Of a stretch of DNA of 64,000 nucleotides, positions 46,195-57,652 are shown piece by piece. Position numbers and translations under genes: made by a program. Under the pieces are notes generated by a model. It saw only the letters and a list, made by a program, of their open reading frames with translations. It ran no database searches and was not told the origin of the DNA. Source of the stretch: Gnetum montanum (lineage: Eukaryota > Streptophyta > Gnetopsida > Gnetales > Gnetaceae); assembly GCA_015680685.1 (NCBI GenBank), contig MNCI01038164.1, positions 1,188 to 65,187 of the forward strand, written 5' to 3'. How positions within the stretch are numbered: the stretch's first letter is position 1; every line of letters begins with the position of its first letter.

Positions 46195-46440
46195 AGCGAT
46201 AGCTTTAGGCCATTCCAGGATGCAATGGTAATTTAAGGTCATTTTGGGCTATCTACTATTGCTAGTTTTAGGCCATTTTGAACCATGACTAGTTTAAGGC
46301 CATTTTGGGCCATCACAAAGGGGGTCGATTGTTCAAGGACATTTCGAGATGTACATTGCTAATTTAAGGTCATGGTGAGCCATTGCTAGTTTAAGGTCAT
46401 TCTAGGCCATGGGTTAGTTTAAGGCCCTTTTGGGCCATGT
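46195..46440. repeat. Repeats around TTTAAGGCCATTTTGGGCCAT
   Basis: Six or more irregular copies of a motif pairing AAGGCCATTTTGGGCCAT, with units of about 28-45 bases. GGCC-ATTTT-GGCC gives each unit a small inverted character. Confidence 0.7.
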
Positions 46441-46779
46441 GTTTTTTGTAGTTTTAGTTTTATGATTTTTATGTGTTTTTGATGTTTTCCAAATACAATG
46501 CGTAAGCTTAGTTGAAGAATGCATAAACAAAGTAGAAAATGTGTGAACAAAATGAAATGTGTGATCTAAGCGAGTAGGAAAAATGTAAATTCGTAGGCTA
46601 GTGCAATGTAAATGAAAGTCAAACATGCATGGCAAGTGAAGGTAAGGGGTAGGCAAGTGCCTAGCACATTTTTGGCCAAGGGAGTGCCTTGATTAGGTCA
46701 TTGTTTCCTAATCTAGTTTAGATTAGAGGATGTGTAGGGCCTAGGGTTTTTTGAGAGGATGTTGGCTTTAATTGCTCAT

Positions 46780-48560
46780 TTGAGTGTGTCAACCTTATGT
46801 GTTACATTGGTTGTCACAAATGCATCACCAAGAAACTCCACCTCCAACACTTTTTCCATATCTATGTTGTGGACTATTGGAGAGGAGGAATTATCACCAT
46901 GGATGATAACTTGACCACCTTCATATGGAAGGTGGACTTCTTGGTGGATGCGAGAGGAGATAGCTTATAGTTAAGCAAGCTAAGGCTTGCCCACGATCAG
47001 GTTGAAGCCTAGCATCTCCTCTATGACAATGAAATATGCATTAGTGGGAAATTGCTCTCCTGTCATGAAGGCTAAGTTGATTGTACCCCTAATGATGATG
47101 CATGATCCATTAAAATATTTAAAACAAATGGTTTTGGTTGGCCTGATTTCATCTACCAAGCCTAACTTATTGATGACAAAGTACAAGACTACATTTGTTG
47201 TTGTACCATCATCAACATGCACTCTACAGGTTGTGCACTACCCAACACGTATGCTAATGGATAGTGGACCTATAGTGACCTTCCCTCATTTGGGATTCAT
47301 CTTGATTACATCCTCATGAAACACTATGGATGTTGAACTTTATTTCTATGGTGTAGGGGGCAACATCATTGCATGGATGGTGTTCTCATTTGCAAGGATG
47401 TCCTTCATAATAGGAATGGAGATCGACATTTAGGCCAACACTTGATGGTGAGCAAATGAGGTCATGACTAAGTCGTATAAGCTCAATGTTATGTTCTTTT
47501 ACTTGAGCATTTTTTTTACCTAGTTTAGTGTAGCTACGAAGTCCTTGTCATCATTCGTTGTGTTGGCCTTGACTTCCTCCATGCATCTTGAGAGACAAAT
47601 CTTGTGTAAAGGGGACTTGGACTTAGGTTACTTGGCCTACTTGGGGGCAAGGGCCCTAGTGTTCAATTGTTGCTTATTGGTTATGGCTTTTGCTTTGGCC
47701 ATGGGAGTTGTGAGGTGCTCATTCGTCCTCTTATGTTGTCATTTGGTAGGCCTACCTGGGTTGCTAGTGGGGTCAACAATTGAAGGAGGAGAGATAGAGA
47801 CATTGCCCACTATTGGGCTTCAGGTAGGTAAGGGGCCATCACATTTTTGCACCCTTATGACAAACAGTGGTTTAGGAGTTGTTGCGGGGCCAACTCGTTG
47901 TGGCATCTTAATGATGAAAGGTTGCTTAGTGGTTGTTGTTATTGCATCATTTCAGTTTAACATCTTAGCAAATAGTTAGTTTGGTTGCTAGTTTAATGTC
48001 TTAGTAGACGATTGCTATGGAACCTTGACCATAAAGGATGTTATGGGTGCCCAAGGTGATACTTTGATGATAAAGGAGGACCTCTTACTTATGGAGGCTA
48101 AGGGGATCCTTACCTTACTAGAAGACACATGGATCACAAAAGGTTGTTGCACAAGTTTATACTTGCCACTTATGCTGATAGAGTTTATGGCATAGGGGGC
48201 ATCATCTACATTGGATTGGCTTACTACATTGAGCACCAGTTGGCCCTATTCTATCATTCTTTACATGTCATCTTGTAAAGCATGACAATTTTCCATACTA
48301 TGATAAGACATTTGGTGGTAATGATAGCATTGGTCCAACTTGAAGTGTTGTGGGATTGGAGGCTCATTTGATACTACTAAGGTGGGGTTCCTCAATAGTT
48401 TGCAGTACCTATCATGTTTTTGATAGGTAATCTTTGATATGTGATAGAATGTGACATAGGGTGCATAGCCTAACCTTGTGTCCACACAAGGGCCTTGATG
48501 GAGGTAGAGACAGGGTGTCCTAAATGATCTTGTCAATCAAACAAGTTCTTTATCAATTGC
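46780..48560 (-). pseudogene. Element F gag C-terminus and protease remnant
   Basis: On the minus strand, gag ends in CYHYHQMSYHSMENCHAL (48285-48329), the Cys-x2-His, His, Cys knuckle of Tat-group gags. A spacer with VDDAPYAIN follows. The protease (47222-46980) has DDGTTTNVVLYFVINKLG with the catalytic Asp kept, then FNGSCIIIRGTINLAF and FNLIVGKP (usual LLLGRPW). Downstream SSRIHQEVHLPYEGGQVII matches the AVPSxLHQxxKFxxEG tail seen in Tat and Ogre elements. The frame 47222-46980 is free of stops. Confidence 0.75.
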
Positions 48561-48806
48561 AAGTAAGGAAGTGGGTGCAACTAGGGGTGGCATGGTTAGC
48601 TGAAAATGAAAATGTAGATAATGTGAAATGGTGCTAAGTGTCAAAGCAGTGTTTCATGATGCTAAGTGTAGAGCATAGCCAAGGGTTTTGACTGAAACAA
48701 GGATGTCAACCTATGAAGACTATAACCGAAACGTAGTACAATGTGATGATGCATTAAAAAATGTGAAAAGATACAAGAAAATGCTAGAAATAGGAGAGAG
48801 AAATGG

Positions 48807-49404
48807 TGTTTATATATATATTGAATTATTTATTCTTAACATATCTTCATATATCATTAGCTTCTAGTTTATCATGTTTCCATTGTGTTATTACCAGTAA
48901 TCTTAGGTCTCACTTTTCCTTAGCTAGATTTAGTAGAGTGAGGTGTTACATAGTAACATTAGTACACAGAAATGTACATCAACTAATCCCTAAAAATTTC
49001 CCTCTTCTTTGCTCTCTCCTAGTGCTCACTTGCATCCTTTCAACTTCCACCTATAACTAAATAAAGTTAGTATAAGACTAAGTGGGAAGCCTTTACGGTT
49101 CCCCTGCTAGATGATCAACAAGTGCTACACTAGAGGAGAGGAATGGGGTATAAGGCAACCTACATCAGTTGTTAGTGTTGCACATCCTCTAAGTAACACA
49201 TGTACATATGATATCACACATACCGCTAGCATAATCATTACTAAAGTAAATACATGGCTTTCACATTGATAGAGACATAATCACTATTAGACATAATCAA
49301 TTACACATCAATTACACTACATCACATACAACCCTACTATCATGCCCATGCCATCATACCCACTCCATACTATCAAACAACACCTATACCACACAATCAT
49401 AGGT

Positions 49405-49435
<31 letters not shown>

Positions 49436-50089
49436 GGTGCATAAGTGGTGGGCAATAAAAACAAAAATAAGATGGTAGTGATTTTGTTTTAATTTTTTTA
49501 CATGCATCATGTATAATGCATGTATATTTTAATGTTACTTTTTTTTCAAGAATGCACATCACATGCTCTCGTAAAAGAATTTTTTTACATTTTAATTTTC
49601 TTCTTTTTTTAAAAAAAAATATATTTTCATAACTCTTTTTTTCTTCTTAACTAATGCCCTGCACTTCACACACGTATAACAAACACACCAAGACTCTAAA
49701 TTAAAATTCATTTAAACCTATGAGATCCATATGAAATGCTCTACATACTCACATGCTAAAATCATATCTAAACATCACACAACATAATGCTACAATTTAA
49801 ATGCACAAACATTGAAATCACAAATAAAGCATAAATACATACCAAATAGGTGCTCTTGTACCCCCAATCCAACATCCTTGCTGGCAACATCACCTATCTA
49901 ACACATCACATAAGGCTAGTGTACATAATCATGTTAGTTAAGCATGTAAAGACATCATAACCATAACATATATATGAAAGCCTTATAACATATAAAGTGC
50001 AATTATAATAAATAAAATCCTCCCTAATAACCCATCGAGACAACACACATAATGTTTAAATCATAATAGTACTATCATACCCTATGTCT
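48807..50089. other. No gene seen; TA microsatellites
   Basis: AT-rich sequence between F and block B. It holds (TA)n runs at about 48811-48823 and 49408-49434, and a poly-T/poly-A stretch at 49585-49625. GGTGTTACATAGTAACA (about 48940-48956) is palindromic in TGTTAC-ATA-GTAACA and could be an LTR terminus, but no partner is visible. Confidence 0.45.
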
Positions 50090-50099
50090 CTAGAAGGAT

Positions 50100-51350
50100 G
50101 TAACTCTCTCCCCTTCTTGAGAATCTTCCTCCTGGAAGATCTTAGGATGAGCTACATGCACCTCATTCTCCACATTCCAAGTAGCTTCTGAAGCCCCATG
50201 TCTACTCCATAAATCCTTGACCATAGGCACAACTTTCCTACGTAACTGTTAAAACATGCAATCAACAATATCTACAGGTTGCTCAATATAACTAACATCA
50301 AACTGTAGTTGTAGCTCTGAATGATTAATCACATGATGTTCATTAGCCACATAGCATCACTGCATAGATACATGAAATACATCATATACATGTGCAAATT
50401 GAGGAGGTAATGTTATTCAATAGGCCACTCTCCCAATCCTCTATAACACCTTAAAAGGGCCAATGTACCTAGGAGCTCGTTTCTCCTTTCAACCAAATTG
50501 TTTAAGGTCCTTCAAGGGAGAAACATGAAAAAATACATGATCCATGACCATAAACTCCAATGATCTTTGACATTGATTAGCATATGTTGCCTTCCTATCT
50601 TGTGCAGTTCTTAATCTATCTCAAATCTCTTGAGCCTTCTCTGTGGTATGCCTCACCAAACTTGTGCTCACTGTTGGCAATCGTCCATGGTATCCCAACA
50701 TAAAGGCATTCTACATGGCCTACCATATAAAGTTTCATATGGTGCTACCTACACAGTCTCCTGATAACTGTTATTATATGTAGATTCAACAAGTGGCAAC
50801 ATTCGATCCAAGCCATCTCTATACTGCAAAGAATAAGCTCTCAACATGTTCTTAAGAATCTGATTCACCTACTCATTCTGATCATCGATTTGTGGATGAT
50901 CTGTTGAACTCATATTTAGCTTTGTACCCATCTTCTTTTGAAATGCCTACCAAAAATATGACATGAATTGAACATCTCTATTACTAATAATCTATCAATG
51001 CACACTATGCAACTTCACTATCTCTACAAGAAAGAGATGTGTAGTTTCTATTGTACTCATTGATTCTTGTGTGGAAAGGAAATGAGCATATTTTGTTAAC
51101 ATGTCAATGACTACTAATATAACATCAAGACCATTGTGAGTGCATGGAAGAACAACAATGAAATCCATACCAATGACATATCATTTCCATTGAGGAATAT
51201 CATGGGAGTGCAAATATCCCCTAGGTCTTTGATGTTCTATCTTTGTTGGAAAATTAAACATCGAGAGACATACTCCCCTACATTCTCCTTTATACCAAGC
51301 CATCAATACAGCCATCATAAACCTTGGTACATCTTCTAACTTCCTAGATG
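50100..51350 (-). pseudogene. Copy B integrase with chromodomain
   Basis: Minus-strand translation shows the integrase catalytic region (about 50760-51230, collinear with copy A) and, further on, a C-terminal segment LWSRHGASEATWNVENEV followed by AHPKIF (about 50120-50230). EATWNxE with a downstream PxxF is the signature of the chromodomain carried by Tekay and related chromoviruses, which targets insertion to heterochromatin. Stops and small indels interrupt throughout. Confidence 0.75.
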
Positions 51351-51399
51351 CATTTGGTATCTACTCATGTAGGCCTCATCCATCAACTAAAATCATAGA

Positions 51400-52560
51400 G
51401 CTTCTAGAATACATACTTGATCATCCCTCCATAACACACCATGACTTTCTACAAAGAGTATTCCATCAAAGGTGATATGCTACCTCAATTCTTGACACCA
51501 TGGATAATGTCATCATTGTTCTTGCATATGTTACTACAAATCTAATTAGATTATCAAACTATTAAGCTTACTAGACATCCTACTTAATGCATCAACTACT
51601 TTATTAGTCTTGCAAAGCCTATATTTAATAGTAAAATCAAAGTCAACAAGCAAATCTACCCATCTATGTTGTGGTTAGTCCAAATAGTAACTAGTTTCCC
51701 ATGTAGATAATGCTACCAAATCTTTAATCCAAATATCATGCAAATATGGTAATAACTTACTAACCCTAAGAAGCTTTGCACCTCTACTACTAATTGTGGC
51801 ATAGGCCAATCATGAACGATTGAAATCTTTGAAGGATCCATGCAGATATTGGCTCTTGACATTACATGCCCCAAGAATTAAATCTCTAATTTCCAAAATA
51901 AGCACTTGGATGGTTGAGTGTATATGTGATGCTCCCTCAAATTCTGTAAGACCTTTTGTAAGTGCTCTACATGAAACTGCTCATTAGGAGAATACACGAA
52001 GATATCATCTATGGATACAACCACAAACTAATCTAGGAATGGTTGCATCACACTATTCATGAGGTTCATGAAAACTATTGGTGCATTTTTCAACATAAAT
52101 GAAAGCACCAAAAACTCATAATGACCTTATCATGTTTTAAATGTTATCTTTGACACATCCTACTCATGAACTCACACCTAATGATACCTATACTTGAGAT
52201 CAATCTTCAAGAATACATGAGCTTCTTGAAATTGATCAAAAAAGTCATTGATACATGATATAGGATATTTATTTTTCACATCCACCTAGTTTAGTTTCAT
52301 GTAATCTATGCATAGTCATAAATTTCCATTCTTCTTTTTAATAGATAGCACTGGTGCATCCCATGGTGATACACTAGGCCAAATGAGACCTTTGTCTAGC
52401 AATTTTTATAGTTGGATTTTCATCTCTGCTAAATCTATAGGAGACATCCTATGTGGAGCTATCAAAATAGGCTCTATACTAGGGTTAAGTTTGATTTTGA
52501 ATTCAATCTCTTGCCTTGGTGGCAAACCTAGTAATTCTGATTAGAGTACAACAGGAAATT
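51400..52560 (-). pseudogene. Copy B reverse transcriptase-RNase H remnant
   Basis: The RT start is collinear with 2099-2311. The catalytic region is readable as FVVVSIDDIFVYS (about 51989-52027), where copy A has a deletion. RNase H is mostly lost: the sequence jumps from the 51740 region to one corresponding to 1562 of copy A, through a shared AAATAT repeat. Confidence 0.75.
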
Positions 52561-52850
52561 CTTGAACCATGGGAATTTGATCTATCTCCACCATATCTAT
52601 TTTATACAATGTGGCCACAAAGCATCCATGCCCATTTCCAAGCATCCTATGGTACAATCAAAAGAAAATCAAATCAAGGAGCATAGACCTTAGATGAGTT
52701 TGTATCTCAATTGGAACAACATTAGCTTACTGTAACCTTAGGAGCTTTTATTGATAGTACAAACTAGAATTGAACTTCAACAGCTAGCCAATCCATCTCC
52801 AAAATTACATCATATACCCAAAGATTCATAAGAATCAAATAACTAACCCA

Positions 52851-53090
52851 TTACTCTTCCTTCAATTCTATTGACATACCTATACACACTTGATCAACTT
52901 GAGTCTCATGATCCCCAACAGAAGATACTATTATTTTAGGAGAAAGAAAATGACATACAAGAGCTACATCACATGCAATCATAGGATCTACAAAAGAATG
53001 GCTAGCATTTTGCTCAAATAAAATCAATACATCAAAGCCCAAAATCATACCTTCTATCTTCATCACTTTATTCGGTTGCATATCCAACAA
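52851..53090 (-). pseudogene. Copy B protease remnant
   Basis: LILFEQNASHSFV replaces the usual VLFDSGASHSFI; here even the catalytic Asp has become Glu. The frame is open for 79 codons and collinear with 2643-2891. Confidence 0.75.
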
Positions 53091-53149
53091 CTAGTATATT
53101 AGGACATACACCCATCCTTGAGTCCTCTACTCCACTCCTCTTGATTGGG

Positions 53150-53985
53150 TAATAGGTGTTCTACATCCACCTTGAACTAGAGGTTGCTACCCTTAGCCTC
53201 TACATCCTCCACTACTCCTTGCCAACTTTTGACACTCCCTAGCTTAGCATCCTGGCTAGCCACATGTAAAACATTTGTGGAATTTTCTCTACAGATGGCC
53301 AGGCTACCCACATCTACAACAAACAATAAATCTATGATCAACTCTAGTAGTAGGACCACATGTTGGTATTGGGCACTCACCTTTATGTCCATGAGCCTAC
53401 TTAGAGGTGCCAACTTGCCTTTAGATGTTGGTTATCTCCTCTACTCCTATCACCTCTCTCTATGAGTGGCATCCTCCTGCTGGCTTCTTTCTAAATCCAT
53501 AGCAACTACTTTATCCTCATCATAGGATGTCAATTTGAGGGGTAATATGTGGTCCTTCAAATATGACTTCAAACCTCTAAAAAATCTATTCATTCATGCT
53601 CAAGCATCTATATGCATTTCTAGCACATAACTACTAAGCTCAGAGAAATAAGCATCATACTCTGCTATAGACCAACTACCTTGATACAAATGGTAGAACT
53701 CATCCTCCTTGGCCTAGGCATATTGGGTAGACACATAATGGATTATAAAAGATGTTAGAAAATCATCCCATTGCATCTCTTAGCTAGGCCATCCCTTGGC
53801 TTGCTCCTCAGTCATCCACCAATGCCAAGTAGTGCCAACCAACTAATGTACTACTAATAGAGTCTACTAAATCGATGAGTAACCCATCAAATCAAAAGCC
53901 TTTTGGAACTCCTCTAACCACTCTGTAGTTATAGCAGGATCTTCAATGCCATCAAATGTATAAGGTCCTAACTTCCAAAATTACT
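53150..53985 (-). pseudogene. Copy B gag remnant
   Basis: Collinear with copy A gag. The zinc knuckle reads CFTCG, stop, PGC, stop, ARECQK (about 53250), so Cys takes the place of the knuckle His. The start of the domain is at about 53985. Confidence 0.7.
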
Positions 53986-54015
53986 CTACCAGTTTACCCA
54001 TAGGAATTGGATTTT

Positions 54016-54825
54016 ATTTTTCTTTTCTATTTCATGGAAACATAAATAAAAACCTGAATCCATTCTTCTTTAATTTTCTTCTTTTTTCTTCCTTTTCAAT
54101 ACTTTTTATGAATTTTGAGCTTTGTGGATGGATTTTTCTTTACTCTGAGCTTGGGTTTGGGATTGCTACAATCATATCTATGTGGGTGTGGATATTTTTT
54201 GAAGAAAAATTGAATTTTGGTAGATTTTTTGAGGATTTTATGCTTGTTTTAGACTTTCTATAGCAACAACTTTAATTGGTGGGTTTTTTTTACCCTTTTC
54301 CCCATATTTTTGTGCTAGATTAGTGTATATGATCATGCAATGTGGGCATGTGGTGTAGATAGTTAAAAGATTGACTTTGAGCATATTATTTTCTAGATTT
54401 TCTGAAATTTTATAGTTTTCATTGTGGATTATTTATTAATAAATGTGTGATGTATTACATGATGTGGACTTGTAGAATATTAGTTGTGATGTTGATGAGA
54501 CTATCATGATTAGAATAATATATTTTGGGGGCATGTTGATTCACTAGAGTTTTTAGGAGTTCTGATTATCATAGGTTGTAACTAATTATTATTATTTATT
54601 ATTTCATTAATTAAACTTTAAACATACGTAACTTTATTTCTAGGAGTCTAATTTAGGTGAAATTTGTGCCATGGAATCATCTTGGGAAGTACTTTCTAAT
54701 CATGAAATTGGTTTTCTTTTTGGGCATATATAATCTTAGAGATTATAATAATAGTCATTTTTATAGTATTATATAGAGTTCAAGAAGTACAGTTGTGGCC
54801 CATCAGCTACCTAGACAATGATACA
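54016..54825 (-). repeat. 5' LTR of Tekay-like element, copy B (approximate)
   Basis: Collinear with 3850-4660. On the minus strand it would begin TGTATCATTGTC at 54825. The inner end is uncertain. Confidence 0.5.
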
Positions 54826-56520
54826 TCCCTACTCTTCTCTACAAAAAGGAATCAGGCACCTGCAAGGCCTAATTTAAGTGCTAGGGAAGCCATAGTGTCC
54901 ATTCTCGAATAAACATTTTCTAAGATTTTAGGAAATGTTGTGGCCTTTTCTATCATGCTAGAGGAAGGTGAAATGGTAACCATCTTGATTATGCCACATA
55001 AGGACTAGGAGATAATAGCAAAGGTGATGACTAACAAGGTTGCTGAAGCCCTGAATGCTTCTACGATGTTAGTACCTAACATTTTCACAATGGTGGGCAT
55101 CCATGCATCCATAGGAGTAGGGAGTGGTTGAATGAGCATTGCATAACATAAGGAGGTGTTGGAAAGACTAGTCAAAACTAGGAAACTACTTCTGGAGATC
55201 TTTGATCTCCCAAATGACATTACAACAAATCAATTGTAGCTACTTGAGACAAGGGGTAAGCTATTAATTGCCAACACATAACTTAAGGAGCCACCATATC
55301 GATGGTTGGTCCTGGAAGTTATTAAGTTGCAAGCCCATCTCTCCCACCTTGTCATTCTTAGGCCTAAGCTTATTAGAGATGAAGCTTTCCATTTGCTTCA
55401 ACAAAGACTTTAAGAGGTTAAGAATGTAAAGGACACTACAATCTTTAATGCATTCTTGTTAGAAGTTATGACTTTTAACACTCATAAGGACCTACTACAA
55501 GTTCAAAAAGAAAACTTAATTCTCACAAAGGATAATCATCACATGCGCAATATTCAACAACAAAAAGAACCAAATTGTGGTATTAATACACTAGCAATAA
55601 GATTAACTTGCCAAGATGAACTTGGATCTACAAAGGTTGGTAGCAAAAAATCAAAATCTTTTAATTGAGAAAGTCCACTTTCATCACTAGAAAATTACAA
55701 TTGAGGTAGCCACCTAAAAAAATGAAGCTAGGAAGTTTGAATGTGTGAAGCATCACTACAAGGGCTAGGTTGACCTCCTTAAGGAGGTCAATGAAAAGAA
55801 GATCCAACTAGCAAAGGTAAAAATGAATGAGGCCCTCTAGTAACTTCAACAATGAGGAGATGTATGGCAATCCATCATTGATGGACTAAATGAATACAAC
55901 AAAGCAGAGATTCATCTAAAGGAGTTGTAGATTAAAGAGATGATGGAGTACATAGAGCTAGCCAACTTTTGATATATAAACTTGGTGATGTTGATAGTAG
56001 GGAGGCCAAGATTAAAGCTAGAAAAATAAGTCATCAATTCCTACCTCCTTTTTGAGATGGAATTCAAGCTCCACCAAGAGAAAAAACAAAACTTAGAGAT
56101 AGCCAACACAAAGCTTGAAGTTCTTAGGAGTAGATCCACTAAGCAACGATCTATTGTTGAAAACCTGGCATGGTAGATAAATGACTACCAGGAGTTTCAA
56201 AACCTAGAAAATACATTCAACATGAAATGTAAGCAATTTTCATCCTTGTTTATCAACACAAAAGAAATGTTTCCTTCAATGTCATGCCCATGGGATGTTC
56301 CTACATCATCCCACATTGACAGCGCTACATGGAACATTTATGATCCATGGGGTAAGGAAGAGAAGATGAAAGCACTTTTGGATGCTTTAATGCTTCTCGT
56401 AGCAACAACAAGTCAACCTCAACCACCACCACCACTAGCATGGAATGAAGGACCATTAGGGCCATAGGAGCCTCCACCTCCAAGCACTATTTAGAGTTCA
56501 CCAAGTCTTCAACAATCTTT
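54826..56520 (+). pseudogene. W ORF remnant, copy B
   Basis: Collinear with 4690-6340 and, in its second half, with copy C. Readable parts are VAFSIMLEEGE, VLERLVKTRKLLLEIFDL, NDITTNQL, the open frame 55456-55668 (DLLQVQKENLILTKDNHHMR) and the open C-terminal frame 56222-56467, which reads NTKEMFPSMSCPWDVPTSSH and ends in a Pro-rich tail (QPQPPPPLAW). The charged, heptad-like middle suggests a coiled coil. No membrane segment or catalytic motif is visible. Confidence 0.55.
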
Positions 56521-56731
56521 TACCCACTTGCTAAAATTTTGTAAAATGTATTTGATTTTTTTGTAATGAGCACTTAATTTTTGTGAAATTTATACAATAT
56601 GATGTTCATAGTTATTTAGAGTTAGTCAGTATCTCTTTTTATCACTAATCCTATACTTCCCAAAATTTTGTAAGAAGCTTGATCCTACTGGTTTTCACTC
56701 AAGGACGAGTTTTCAGTCAATCATGGGGGTA

Positions 56732-57020
56732 TGATGAAACATGAATAAGATAGGGTACGTCAATGCATGCTCATTAATGCAACTCCATTGACATATCCCC
56801 ATGGACACATGATAGGATGCATTAACATAGGTACGTCAACACTAATGTAGATATTGCCTATATAAATGCATCCATCACTCACATTTATGGCACCTTTCAG
56901 TCTTAGTCTTAGCTAATAGTATGGATTTATTAGATTGTATGGTATTTTATTTGAGTGTCTATGTACTTGAATGCATTGGTATGAACAAAAATAAAATAAA
57001 TATTTCCTACATCCATTGCA
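56732..57020 (+). repeat. Probable 3' LTR downstream of W, copy B
   Basis: Begins TGATGAAACATG after an ATGGGGGTA tract and ends TACATCCATTGCA. A TATATAAATG box starts at 56859 and AATAAAATAAATATT near 56990. About 289 bases. Collinear with 6563-6849, where the end is altered. Confidence 0.5.
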
Positions 57021-57652
57021 GTACTTAAATTAGTTTACTATTTCTGTTTAGCACTTTACTCTCTATACACTTTACATTTTTTCTTTTAAATAGTTAATAT
57101 AATTAATTATAAACAAGTGAGTATGACCATGTCAAGCATAACATATTAGTGCTTGCTAATCTCAATAGTGGATATTTGGGACACTTAATAATAGCCACTT
57201 GGTAATCCAATAATGTTAATACTAGTTCAAGATGTACACAACAAGTGAAAATAAATACTCCACATTAGGATAGTTCGTTACTAGATTAGTTGATTAGTTA
57301 GATATTTAATTATTAAACCTTTATTCAATCATTTAGCTATTAGGAGAAAATATATTAAAATAATCATAAAAATACATATCTAATGCATCAACCCATACTT
57401 AACTATACATATAATCACACACAAATGTATATTAAGAAAATAATGGCCTTGAAACTCCACAATTCACTATTTAAAAATATAGGCTAGTTGGGTTACTAAG
57501 TTTACAAAATTCAACTAAATCACTATAGAACACTTGTGATTTGTATGGTTGGGTGAAGGGGATACCTACCACTCATCAAAAATATATAGTAGAAAAGATC
57601 CTTGTGCTTATTTTATTGAAATACCATTACAAGAACAAAATAGAGGATTAAC
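57021..57652. repeat. Block B distal segment
   Basis: Collinear with 6850-7462 and ended by the insertion of element D after GAGGATTAAC. No gene. Confidence 0.65.

Larger units (their letters stand above)
43288..46750 (-). repeat. Long LTR of F with tandem arrays (right boundary approximate)
   Basis: Only the first 190 bases have a partner (48639-48806). The remainder is non-coding and made of several arrays listed separately, plus a TTT-rich stretch (45018-45080) and an 8-base perfect inverted repeat CTAATCTA-GTT-TAGATTAG at about 46709-46727. The inner boundary is set by where protease-linked coding sequence begins. Confidence 0.45.
43288..48806 (-). mobile_element. Ty3/gypsy element F (Tat/Ogre-like), partial
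   Basis: Two direct repeats, 43288-43478 (TGTTAAAGCAATG) and 48639-48806 (TGTCAAAGCAGTG), bracket a minus-strand gag and protease. The left one starts exactly where the W ORF is interrupted, so it is an LTR terminus. The left LTR seems to run to about 46750 and would be some 3.4 kb, full of tandem arrays. The right LTR is cut after 168 bases. RT, RNase H and integrase are absent between protease and left LTR, so the copy is an internal deletion derivative. Confidence 0.65.
50090..54825 (-). mobile_element. Ty3/gypsy (Tekay/Del-like) remnant, copy B
   Basis: Second copy of the element at 239-4660, longer at the integrase end. Minus-strand order is LTR (about 54016-54825), gag (53150-53985), protease (52851-53090), RT and RNase H (51400-52560), integrase (50620-51350) and chromodomain (50100-50230). 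No 3' LTR is recognised to the left. About 300 bases of RNase H are missing relative to copy A (near 51740), while the RT catalytic motif is kept. Identity to copy A is roughly 85-90 percent by eye. Confidence 0.85.

Noticed and set aside
47545-47979. 144-codon plus-strand open frame
   Set aside because: Antisense to the gag-protease spacer of F; hydrophobic by composition only.
48940-48956. LTR terminus at GGTGTTACATAGTAACA
   Set aside because: The palindrome suggests TG-CA ends, but no partner LTR, primer site or purine tract could be matched to it.
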